Shown piece after piece: positions 1-7,043 of a DNA stretch of 38,773 nucleotides. The stretch's first letter is position 1; each line of letters starts with the position of its first letter. Source of the DNA: Ga0074130 sp035565355 (lineage in GTDB: Bacteria > Pseudomonadota > Gammaproteobacteria > Burkholderiales > Rhodocyclaceae); the NCBI GenBank assembly GCA_035565355.1, contig DATMSM010000062.1, forward strand, positions 1 to 38,773, given 5' to 3'. The notes beneath the pieces are model-generated. The model saw only the letters and a list, made by a program, of their open reading frames with translations. It did no database searches and was not told the origin of the DNA. The position numbers and the translations under genes are program-made.

Positions 1-235
1 GAAGATATGCACTCAAGAGCACATCTCGTGCCATTAGCGCTAAGCCATTGCTTTCTAATAAATTAAAAATGAAACTCAAAGGCGGTTTCTAGCTCACTGT
101 AAAAAAGGGCGACAGTTCCTTGTTTTAAAACTGAAAATAGAGCAATTGCAAGATTTTTGATTTCAGTTGGGTTGCATTTATGCTCGCCCGTGCCGCTTCC
201 CGACACCGGAGCGCCGGGGAGCGGGCCGGTGCCGC
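1..235. other. A/T-rich non-coding stretch downstream of cynS
   Basis: No convincing coding region is visible on either strand. Bases 1-180 are clearly richer in A and T than the rest of the window, with runs such as AATTAAAAATG and TTGTTTTAAAACTG. Bases 181-235 return to high GC and contain a possible hairpin (CACCGG at 204-209 pairing with CCGGTG at 226-231) just after the cynS stop codon. That hairpin could end the minus-strand operon, but it lacks a following T-run, so I do not call it a terminator. The A/T-rich part could hold promoters for a gene beyond the left edge or mark an older insertion boundary; the sequence does not decide. Confidence 0.5.
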
Positions 236-700
236 TTAATAAGTCTTGTACGACAGATATTTGCCGGACATGACAATCTGAACGCGGTCGCCGTTGGGAT
301 CGGGTAGGCGGGTGATGTCCATCTTGTAGTCGATGGCGCTCATGATGCCGTCGCCAAATTCTTCGTGGATGAGCTCCTTGATGGTGGTGCCGTAGATCTG
401 CACGATCTCATACAGACGGTAGATCAGCGGATCGGTCGGTACTGCGGTGGGCAGCGAGCCTTTGTACGGTATGACCTGCAGATAGGGCAGGGCTTCTTCC
501 GGCAGTTCGAAAATCTCGACCACCTTCCTGGCCTGTTCCTCGGTGAAGGTCATCTGGCCGAGGCAGCCAGCGGTGACCCATTCCTTGGACATGCCGATCT
601 GCACGGCTACGTCCTTCCATTGCAGGCCCTTGCGGATCTTGGCGCCGATGAGCATTTCGGTGATCACATTGCGATCGAGGGTGAGTTCCATGCGCTTCAT
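236..700 (-). CDS. cynS: Cyanate hydratase (cyanase)
   Basis: Cyanase converts cyanate and bicarbonate to ammonia and CO2 in the cytoplasm, detoxifying cyanate and releasing usable nitrogen. The 154-residue protein has the usual family length. Its N-terminal half is a helix-turn-helix-like domain (about residues 10-80). The C-terminal half carries the highly conserved cyanase core, including the stretch around YRLYEIVQIYGTTIKELIHE and the GDGIMSAIDY segment, which form the decameric active site. The ATG at 700 has an AAGGAG ribosome site about six bases upstream and overlaps the stop of the ATPase gene in an ATGA junction, so it is the last gene of the transport operon. Its presence argues that the transporter carries cyanate, although related systems carry nitrate or nitrite. 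Identification is very secure. Confidence 0.97.
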   Translation of the reverse strand: MKRMELTLDRNVITEMLIGAKIRKGLQWKDVAVQIGMSKEWVTAGCLGQMTFTEEQARKVVEIFELPEEALPYLQVIPYKGSLPTAVPTDPLIYRLYEIVQIYGTTIKELIHEEFGDGIMSAIDYKMDITRLPDPNGDRVQIVMSGKYLSYKTY

Positions 701-1617
701 GCTGACTCCTTTTGCTTGAGAAGTTGGGGGTGAGGAAGAACATCGCCGGTCTCCAGACCCGGACGAACGATGTTGGGGGTACTCGGAGCCTGGCCGTGCG
801 ACAGCTTGGCGGCGCGTTGCACGAGGAAGTCCACGAGGTGATTGCGGATACGGTAGAACTGCGGATCGTGGTGCATGCCGCTGCGGGTGCGGCTGCTCGG
901 CAGCGTATTGACCACGATCTCGGCGACGCGGGCGCGCGGCCCGTTGCTCATGAGCATGATGCGATCGGCCAGAAGGATGGCTTCGTCGACATCGTGGGTG
1001 ATCATGAACACGGTCTGCTGCGTTTCGCGACAGATCTTGAGCAGTTCGTCCTGGATGGTGCCGCGTGTCAGCGCATCGAGCGCGCCGAAGGGTTCGTCGA
1101 GCAGCAGCATCTTGGGCTGGATGGCGAAGGCACGGGCGATGCCGACACGTTGCTTCATGCCGCCGGACAGCGCCGACGGCTTCTTGTCGATGGCGTGCGC
1201 GAGACCGACCATGGCGACATATTTCTCGACATGCGCGTTGACCTGCTCTTTATTCCAGTCCGGCCACTTGGAGCGCACGGCGAAGGCAATGTTCTTGCGC
1301 ACCGTCAGCCAGGGCATCAGCGCATGGCCCTGGAAGACCACGCCGCGATCGAGGCTGGGGCCCTTGATCTCGCGGCCGTCCATGATGACCACGCCATCGC
1401 TGGCACTTTCCAGACCCGCCAGCGCATTCAGGATGGTGGTCTTGCCACAGCCGCTGTGACCGATGATGCAGACGAACTGGCCGCGCTCGATGGTGAAGTT
1501 CACCCCTTCGAAGACGGGCTCGCCGGGCTTGCCGTCGGGGCCGGGATAGTTCTTGCCGAGCTCGCGGACGTGCAGGAAGGAGACGTTGGGATTGTTCATG
1601 GTCGGCTTAGTCGACAT
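697..1617 (-). CDS. ABC transporter ATP-binding protein, NrtD/CynD type
   Basis: This is the ATPase that powers import by the neighbouring permease and binding protein. The 306-residue protein shows a Walker A motif (GHSGCGKTT, about residue 53), the ABC signature LSGGMKQR, a Walker B motif MLLLDEPFGALDA and a switch histidine in MITHDVDEA. This pattern is typical of the nitrate/sulfonate/taurine/cyanate branch. It lacks the extra C-terminal solute-binding domain found on cyanobacterial NrtC. The ATG at 1617 overlaps the permease stop by 11 bases and has a GGTGA-like ribosome site; the ATG at 1599 is an alternative that would avoid the overlap. The gene is translationally coupled to cynS downstream. 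Family is certain; substrate (cyanate, nitrate or nitrite) is inferred from context. Confidence 0.93.
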   Translation of the reverse strand: MSTKPTMNNPNVSFLHVRELGKNYPGPDGKPGEPVFEGVNFTIERGQFVCIIGHSGCGKTTILNALAGLESASDGVVIMDGREIKGPSLDRGVVFQGHALMPWLTVRKNIAFAVRSKWPDWNKEQVNAHVEKYVAMVGLAHAIDKKPSALSGGMKQRVGIARAFAIQPKMLLLDEPFGALDALTRGTIQDELLKICRETQQTVFMITHDVDEAILLADRIMLMSNGPRARVAEIVVNTLPSSRTRSGMHHDPQFYRIRNHLVDFLVQRAAKLSHGQAPSTPNIVRPGLETGDVLPHPQLLKQKESA

Positions 1618-2464
1618 AGGTCACCGCCTTTTGCAGCTTTGCGAAGAGGGCATCGAGCGCCATGCCGGTGATGCCGATGACGAGGATGGCGAAGATCACA
1701 TTGGGCAGCGAGAGGTTGTTCCACTCGTTCCAGACGAAGTAGCCGATGCCGGTGCCGCCAACCAGCATCTCGGCGGCGACGATGACCAGCCAGGCAATGC
1801 CCATGCTGATGCGCATGCCGGTGAGGATGGTCGGTGCCGCGGCCGGGAGAATGACTTCGAAGGCGCGGCGCAGCGGCGGCACTTCCAGGGTGCGTGCCAC
1901 ATTCAGCCAGTCGCGGCGCACGCTGGCGACACCGAAGGCGGTGTTGATCAGCATCGGCCACACCGAGCAGATGAAGATCACGAAGATGCCGGAGATGGTG
2001 GAGTCCTTGATCGTGTACAGCGCAATCGGCATCCAGGCCAGCGGCGAGATCGGTTTCAGCACCTGGATGAAGGGATCCAGCGCCCGGTAGATCAGCGGCG
2101 ACATGCCGATCAGGAAGCCGAGCGGAATCGCCACCAGGGCCGCCAGCAGATAACCGATGCCGACGCGGGCCAGCGAGTGGCCGAGCTGGATACCGATGCC
2201 CTTGTCATTGGGGCCGTTGTCGTAGAAGGGATCGGAAAAGTGCCCGACGATGGACGAACCCATTTGCGACAGGGTCGGGAAACCGCTCTTGCCGGTTTGC
2301 TTGGCCGGGTCCTTGCCCATGAGCTTCATGTACTCGATCTGCTCGGGCGTGTATTGCGTCGCCACCGCTTTGGGAAGGGTGGAGAAATGCCATACCGCCA
2401 GGATCAGCGCAAAGATCAGCGTCGACAGGATGGCAGCCTTGCTGCGTAAGGAAATGTTCTTCAT
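1607..2464 (-). CDS. ABC transporter permease, NrtB/CynB type
   Basis: Inner-membrane permease of the cyanate/nitrate-type importer, 285 residues. After a short cytoplasmic N-terminus there is a first membrane helix (AAILSTLIFALILAVWHF), a periplasmic loop containing YTPEQIEYMKLMGKDP, then a block of about five helices. The cytoplasmic EAA coupling loop follows the BPD_transp_1 pattern (ARTLEVPPLRRAFEVILPAA, then TGMRISMGIAWLV). I chose the ATG at 2464 because GGAGG lies five bases upstream; an ATG at 2491 would add nine residues but has no such site. It sits 45 bases after the binding-protein stop and overlaps the ATPase start, so the four genes form one operon. Confidence 0.92.
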   Translation of the reverse strand: MKNISLRSKAAILSTLIFALILAVWHFSTLPKAVATQYTPEQIEYMKLMGKDPAKQTGKSGFPTLSQMGSSIVGHFSDPFYDNGPNDKGIGIQLGHSLARVGIGYLLAALVAIPLGFLIGMSPLIYRALDPFIQVLKPISPLAWMPIALYTIKDSTISGIFVIFICSVWPMLINTAFGVASVRRDWLNVARTLEVPPLRRAFEVILPAAAPTILTGMRISMGIAWLVIVAAEMLVGGTGIGYFVWNEWNNLSLPNVIFAILVIGITGMALDALFAKLQKAVTYVD

Positions 2465-2509
2465 GCGGTCCTCCATGACCGGCGGCGACATGCCGCGCGC
2501 GGGCTTTAC

Positions 2510-3913
2510 TCAGACGCGTTTGATTGCGAAGCTGTTCAGGTACTGCTCGGGCTTGTCCGGATCGAAGGGCTTGCCCATGACACTGAATTTTTGGTACGCG
2601 CCGGCCGGCACCGGCATGCCGAGCTCCTTCATGGTCTTCTTGGCATCGGTCAGCAGGAAGACCTTTTCGGCGATCTGCTTGTAATTGACGTCGCCCTTCA
2701 CATAGCCCCAACGCTTCATCTGCGTCAGCATCCAGACGGCCATGCTCTGCCACGGGATCGGGTCGAAGTCGGCGCGATCCGGGACGTTCTGGATATTGCC
2801 GAGGCCGTCGGCGAAGCGGCCGGTCAGGACTTGAGCAATCACTTCTTCCGGCTGGTTGAGATAGGCTTGAGGGGCGATCACCTTGGCGATCAGCTCACGG
2901 TTCTCGGCCTTGCGGGCCATGGCGGCGGAGGTGAGCACGGCGCGGTAGAGCGCGGCGAAGGTGTTCGGGTTCTGCTGAATGAATTCGCTCGAGGTGCCGA
3001 AGGCGCAGCAGGGGTGGCCGTTCCACAACTCCTTGGTCAGGATGTGGATGAAGCCGACCTCCTCGAAAACGGCACGCTGGTTGAAGGGATCGGGGCCGAG
3101 GAAACCGTCGATATTGCCGGCGCGCAGATTCGCCACCATCTCGGGCGGCGGCACCACGCGGATCTGGATGTCCTTGTCCGGATCAAGCCCTGCCTCGGCC
3201 ACGTAGTAGCGCAGCAGGAAGTTGTGCATCGAGTACTCGAAGGGCACGGCGAACTTGAAGCCCTTCCAGGTCTTGGGGCCGCGCTTGTCCTTGTGCTTTA
3301 GCGCAAGCGTGATGGCCTGGCCGTTGGTGTTCTGGATGGTGGCCACATTCATGGGCGTGGCCTGGGCGCCGGCGCCCAGCGAGATCGCCAGCGGCATGGG
3401 GCTGAGGAAGTGGGTGGCGTCGTATTCCTTGTTCAGCATCTTGTCGCGGATCAGCGCCCAACCGGCCGTCTTGATGACCTGAACATCCAGCCCTTGCTGT
3501 TTGTAGAAGCCCAGCGGGTGGGCCATGATCAGCGGCGTGGCGCAGGTGATCGGGATGAAGCCGATCTTCAATTGCTTCTTCTCAATGGGGCCGGCTTTGT
3601 CCTGCGCCATGGCCTGTAGGCTGGCCAGCGGAAATACGCTGGCAATCGCCGCCATGGCCGTGCTCTTGCCGACCGCAGAGAGAAAGTTGCGGCGGGTCTG
3701 GTCGTGCGGGAAGATGGCCTTGATCAGGCTGGCTTCGACAAACTCGTTCGAGTACTGCTGAAACTCCTCGGTCTCGCTGCGCGTGCGCAGGGCATCGACG
3801 GCGGCTTGGGTTTCGGTCACGGCGTCATGTTCGGCCTGGCTGCCGTGACGGCCGCAGTTGCAACCGGTCAGCAGCGACTTGTCAGCGTTGTACGGATCGA
3901 AGAAGCGGGTCAT
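2510..3913 (-). CDS. NrtA/CmpA-family substrate-binding protein with Tat signal
   Basis: Periplasmic binding protein of the importer, 467 residues. The C-terminal part (from about residue 110, KKQLKIGFIPITCATPLIMAHPLGFY) is a typical NrtA/CmpA domain that binds nitrate, bicarbonate or related small anions. Unusually, the twin-arginine signal (RRNFLSAVGK, arginines 74-75, followed by a hydrophobic stretch and an AMA cleavage site near residue 103) is not at the start. It is preceded by about 70 hydrophilic residues that include GCNCGRHGSQAEH (residues 17-29). The ATG at 3913 has a GGGAG ribosome site, so the extension looks genuine. It is the first gene of the transport operon and lies below a 22-base inverted repeat. 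With cynS in the operon, cyanate is the most likely ligand, but nitrate or nitrite cannot be excluded. Confidence 0.92.
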   Translation of the reverse strand: MTRFFDPYNADKSLLTGCNCGRHGSQAEHDAVTETQAAVDALRTRSETEEFQQYSNEFVEASLIKAIFPHDQTRRNFLSAVGKSTAMAAIASVFPLASLQAMAQDKAGPIEKKQLKIGFIPITCATPLIMAHPLGFYKQQGLDVQVIKTAGWALIRDKMLNKEYDATHFLSPMPLAISLGAGAQATPMNVATIQNTNGQAITLALKHKDKRGPKTWKGFKFAVPFEYSMHNFLLRYYVAEAGLDPDKDIQIRVVPPPEMVANLRAGNIDGFLGPDPFNQRAVFEEVGFIHILTKELWNGHPCCAFGTSSEFIQQNPNTFAALYRAVLTSAAMARKAENRELIAKVIAPQAYLNQPEEVIAQVLTGRFADGLGNIQNVPDRADFDPIPWQSMAVWMLTQMKRWGYVKGDVNYKQIAEKVFLLTDAKKTMKELGMPVPAGAYQKFSVMGKPFDPDKPEQYLNSFAIKRV

Positions 3914-3988
3914 GGCGGTCTCCCTGTGATTGATGGAGCCATCTTAGGGAGAGCCCGCTTTGCCCACTATCGGGCCAGGAACTGAATT

Positions 3989-4010
3989 CATGTAGTGCTG
4001 GCACTACATG
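3989..4010. promoter_or_regulatory. Perfect 22-bp inverted repeat, probable operator of the cyanate/nitrate operon
   Basis: Two perfect 10-base arms, CATGTAGTGC and GCACTACATG, are separated by TG. The element lies about 76 bases upstream of the binding-protein ATG. A 7-2-7 core (GTAGTGC, TG, GCACTAC) fits the two-heptamer spacing used by dimers of NarL/FixJ-type regulators, and such a regulator is encoded immediately upstream. No good -35 box is visible between the repeat and the gene. A weak -10-like TAAGAT (minus strand) lies downstream, as would suit an activator-dependent promoter. The sequence does not match the Escherichia coli NarL consensus closely, so the regulator assignment is inference. 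Confidence 0.65.
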
Positions 4011-4018
4011 GCCCGCAA

Positions 4019-4044
4019 TAGGGGCGAAAACATTCAAGCCCCTA
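4019..4044 (-). terminator. Hairpin between response regulator and binding-protein gene
   Basis: TAGGGGC (4019-4025) and GCCCCTA (4038-4044) form a seven-pair stem with a 12-base loop, 36 bases after the response-regulator stop. There is no clear T-run on the minus strand, so termination would be weak at best. It may partly separate the regulatory pair from the transport operon, which has its own probable operator just downstream. Confidence 0.35.
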
Positions 4045-4079
4045 ATTCGGCCAGGATTTCTGCAGCCAGGAGGCCGGTC

Positions 4080-4760
4080 TTACTGGCTGCCGGCGTCGCG
4101 GCGCACCGCGTAGAGAGCCAGTTCCACGTCATTGCGCACCCCGGTCTTTTCCAGAATGCGCGAGCGGTAGGTACTGACCGTATTCGGAGCCAAAGCCAGT
4201 TCGCTGGCGATTTCACCCACACTTAGGCCTTGCGACAGGAGGCGATAGACCTGATGTTCGCGCTGTGACAGCACTTCCTCTATAGGTTTGCTCTCAGCCG
4301 CCGGTCCGGCACCGACCGAGGCGGCCAGAAGCTCGGCGACCGAGGGCGTGATGAAGACGCCGCCGCTGGCCACTTTGCGGATGGCGGCGATCATCTGCTC
4401 TGAGTCGGCGCTCTTGTTGAGATAGCCGGCTGCGCCGAGCTTGAGGCTGAACACCGCGTACTGCTTGTCCGAATAGGTGCTCAGAATCAGCACCGGCAGC
4501 TTGGGAAATTCGCTCTTGAACTGCTTCAGCATGTCGAGGCCATCGCGTTGGGGCATGGCGATGTCGAGCAGGACCACATCGATGACCGCGCTACTCTCGC
4601 TCATGACGCGCACCTGGCGGATGGCATCCGGGCCGTTGGCGGCCTCGCCGGCGATCTCGATGTCGTCGGCATCGGCAAGGATCTGCTTGATGCCCTGGCG
4701 CACGATCAGGTGATCGTCGCACACCAGCACGCGAATCGCTTTCTTGCTCATGTCGCTCAC
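4080..4760 (-). CDS. NarL/FixJ-family response regulator
   Basis: Cytoplasmic transcription factor of a two-component pair, 226 residues. The receiver domain (residues 9-125) has the acidic pair Asp15/Asp16, the phospho-acceptor Asp66 in VVLLDIAMPQ, and the conserved lysine Lys116 in GYLNKSAD. A LuxR-type helix-turn-helix follows (about residues 160-220; LSQREHQVYRLLSQGLSVGE, then LALAPNTVSTYRSRILEKTG). Its start codon overlaps the kinase stop in an ATGA junction, showing a dedicated pair. The pair is transcribed toward the cyanate/nitrate transport operon, and a perfect inverted repeat lies between them. The likely job is control of that operon; the signal is unknown. Confidence 0.93.
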   Translation of the reverse strand: MSDMSKKAIRVLVCDDHLIVRQGIKQILADADDIEIAGEAANGPDAIRQVRVMSESSAVIDVVLLDIAMPQRDGLDMLKQFKSEFPKLPVLILSTYSDKQYAVFSLKLGAAGYLNKSADSEQMIAAIRKVASGGVFITPSVAELLAASVGAGPAAESKPIEEVLSQREHQVYRLLSQGLSVGEIASELALAPNTVSTYRSRILEKTGVRNDVELALYAVRRDAGSQ

Positions 4761-5953
4761 TCCATTCGCAAGGGCATGACCAGCTTGACCACGGTGCCCT
4801 GGCCCGGCAGTCCGTCGATGCTGAGCATGCCGCCGAGATGGGCGGCACGTTCACGCATGCCGGCGACGCCGTAGCTCTTTGGGCTGTTCAGTTGCTCGCG
4901 CGTGGCGCCCACGCCGTCGTCCCTCACTTCGATGTAGAGCACCGGGTCGGGCGGCGGATCGACGAGGACACGGATATGGATATGGCGGGCGCGGGAGTGG
5001 CGCGCGATATTGCTGAGGATTTCCTGGAAGATGCGGAAGATGGCCGTGGCCTGGCTGCGCTCGGGCGCGGTGATGCCGGCGCCGATGTGCATCTGGATGT
5101 CCGACTGCAGTTCGGCGCTCTTGATGATTTCCTGCGCCTGCCAGGATAGTGCCGCCCACAGGCCTTGGTGGTCGAGGATGCTGGGACGCAGGTCGGTGAT
5201 GATGCGCCCGACATTGTCCACTGCGGTGTCGATGAGTTCGCCCATGCCGTGGCATTTCCCCGCCAGCGGGGGGCGGTCCTCGACTCGTTTGCTGAGCCAG
5301 TTCACGTCCAGCTTTAAGGCCACCAGCAAGGAGCCGAGCTCATCGTGGATTTCCCGTGCAATGCGCGTTCGTTCGCTCTCGCGCACCGTTTCCAGATAGG
5401 CGGCGAGCTGGCGCAGGTCGGCCAGCGCACTGGTCAGTTCCGAGGTGCGTTCCTGCACCCGCCGTTCCAGTTCGTCGTTGGCCTGCTTGAGCATGGCCTC
5501 GGCCTGTTTGCGCTCGGTGATGTTCTTGATGGTGGCGACCGCGCCGAGGATGACTTCCTTGCCTTCGGGCGTGCGTTCGACGATGGGGTGCGAGGTGTAT
5601 TCGGCCTGGAAGGAACTGCCGTCCTTGCGCCACAGCACTTCGTCCTCAATGTGACAGGGCAGGCCGTGGCTGAAGGCATGGAAGATCGGGCATTCCTCGA
5701 CCGGATAGTGGCTGCCGTCGTTGTGTGAGTGATGGATGAGCTGGTGCATGTTGCAGTGCAGTGCCTCTTCCTGCGTATAGCCGGTCATCTCGGCGGCGGC
5801 ACGATTGATGAAGATGCAGTTGCCCTGCATGTCCACGCCGAACATGCCTTCACCGGTGGACTCGATCAACAAGTCCAGACGCTCGCGCCATAACTGGGCG
5901 CCGCGAGGGCCGGTCGGGTCGTTGCGGGAGGGTTGGACGGTGGCTGTGCACAT
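4757..5953 (-). CDS. PAS-domain sensor histidine kinase, HisKA_3 (NarX/DegS-like) type
   Basis: Predicted soluble sensor kinase of 398 residues without membrane helices. A PAS domain covers about residues 24-150 and contains a His/Cys-rich loop (CNMHQLIHHSHNDG, then YPVEECPIFHAFSHG). It is followed by a coiled coil (150-185) and a dimerisation/phospho-acceptor domain with His203 in REIHDELGS. The C-terminal HATPase domain shows VRDDGVGA and GVAGMRERAAHLGG. It phosphorylates the regulator encoded directly downstream. The ATG at 5953 has only a weak ribosome site, so a nearby alternative start is possible. Because the sensor is cytoplasmic it would detect an intracellular signal such as cyanate, nitrate, redox state or metal; none of these is shown by the sequence. 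Confidence 0.9.
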   Translation of the reverse strand: MCTATVQPSRNDPTGPRGAQLWRERLDLLIESTGEGMFGVDMQGNCIFINRAAAEMTGYTQEEALHCNMHQLIHHSHNDGSHYPVEECPIFHAFSHGLPCHIEDEVLWRKDGSSFQAEYTSHPIVERTPEGKEVILGAVATIKNITERKQAEAMLKQANDELERRVQERTSELTSALADLRQLAAYLETVRESERTRIAREIHDELGSLLVALKLDVNWLSKRVEDRPPLAGKCHGMGELIDTAVDNVGRIITDLRPSILDHQGLWAALSWQAQEIIKSAELQSDIQMHIGAGITAPERSQATAIFRIFQEILSNIARHSRARHIHIRVLVDPPPDPVLYIEVRDDGVGATREQLNSPKSYGVAGMRERAAHLGGMLSIDGLPGQGTVVKLVMPLRME

Positions 5954-6074
5954 GTCTTTGATCTAGCAAGCTTCATTCCGGTTGCATGGCGGGGGAGCAT
6001 CTGACTCGGGAATGTGCCGATAGAATGCAGTCATTAGCGACACCGTCGCGTCTGGCATATCTGCAGGGGAAACC

Positions 6075-7043
6075 ATGAGCGTAGCTGGCTTGAACCACGC
6101 CTTCGGCATTGCCGCGGCGCTAGTCTTTGAAGAACGGCCGGAAGGGCTGATAGCGGCGCGCTTGGCGAGTACGCATGGCAGCGCCACTGTCTGCCTGCAG
6201 GGCGGGCATGTGATCGACTGGCGTTGCCAGGGGCAGATGGAGCCGGTCCTGTGGTTGTCGCGCGATGTCCGGTTTGCCGAGGGCAAGTCGATACGCGGCG
6301 GCATTCCGGTCTGCTGGCCCTGGTTCGGGCCATACGCCGCTGCGACGCCGCCCAATGCCCCGCAACAGGGCGAGGCCCCCAAGGCGGTGCCCCGTGCTGG
6401 TGCAGAAAACTTTCCGGCGCACGGTTTTGCCCGTACCGCCCCATGGCAGGTCGTAGACAGTGGCGTGGACGGCGGCGGCTCGGTGTGGCTGCTGCTAGCG
6501 CTCGAGCAGGAAGCCATGCCGGCCGCGCTGTGGCCGCATGCCACCGCCCTGGAGCTGAAAGTCAGTCTGGGTAGAACGCTGCAACTCAGTTTGGCAACGC
6601 GAAACACCGGTAGCGAGTCCTTCGTGCTCGGCGAAGCCCTGCACACCTATTTCAACATCAGCGACATCGGCAATGTGACGGTGCAGGGGCTGGAGGATGT
6701 CGAGTACTGGGACACGGTGGGTACGGTTGAGAAGAAGCGGCAGGACGGCGCGATTGCTTTCGCCGCCGAAACCGACCGCGTCTATATCAATTCAGCGCAG
6801 CCCTGCCGCATTGAAGACCCGGCTTACGCGCGCCGCATCCACATCCGCAAGCAAGGCAGTCTCAGTACTGTAGTTTGGAATCCATGGACGGCCAAGGCCG
6901 AGCGCATGGGCGATCTGGGGCAGCCGGACGGCTGGCGCCAGATGCTGTGCGTGGAGTCCGCCAATTGCTGGGACAACAAACTGACCCTGGCACCCGGCGA
7001 ACAACACACACTGATCGTCGAGTACGCTGTAGAGGCGCTCTGA
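6075..7043 (+). CDS. D-hexose-6-phosphate mutarotase (YeaD family)
   Basis: Cytoplasmic aldose-1-epimerase-like enzyme that interconverts the anomers of glucose-6-phosphate and similar sugar phosphates. The 322-residue protein carries the family landmarks: RGGIPVCWPWFG near residue 75, the catalytic-histidine segment AHGFARTAPWQVV near residue 115, ALHTYFNISDIGNVTVQGLE, and the C-terminal WNPWTAKAERMGDLG followed by a conserved glutamate in CVESANCW. A ribosome site AGGGGAAACC precedes the ATG. It is divergent from the histidine kinase and its stop codon directly abuts the stop of the next, convergent gene. It stands alone, so nothing beyond central carbon metabolism is implied. Confidence 0.93.
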   Translation: MSVAGLNHAFGIAAALVFEERPEGLIAARLASTHGSATVCLQGGHVIDWRCQGQMEPVLWLSRDVRFAEGKSIRGGIPVCWPWFGPYAAATPPNAPQQGEAPKAVPRAGAENFPAHGFARTAPWQVVDSGVDGGGSVWLLLALEQEAMPAALWPHATALELKVSLGRTLQLSLATRNTGSESFVLGEALHTYFNISDIGNVTVQGLEDVEYWDTVGTVEKKRQDGAIAFAAETDRVYINSAQPCRIEDPAYARRIHIRKQGSLSTVVWNPWTAKAERMGDLGQPDGWRQMLCVESANCWDNKLTLAPGEQHTLIVEYAVEAL

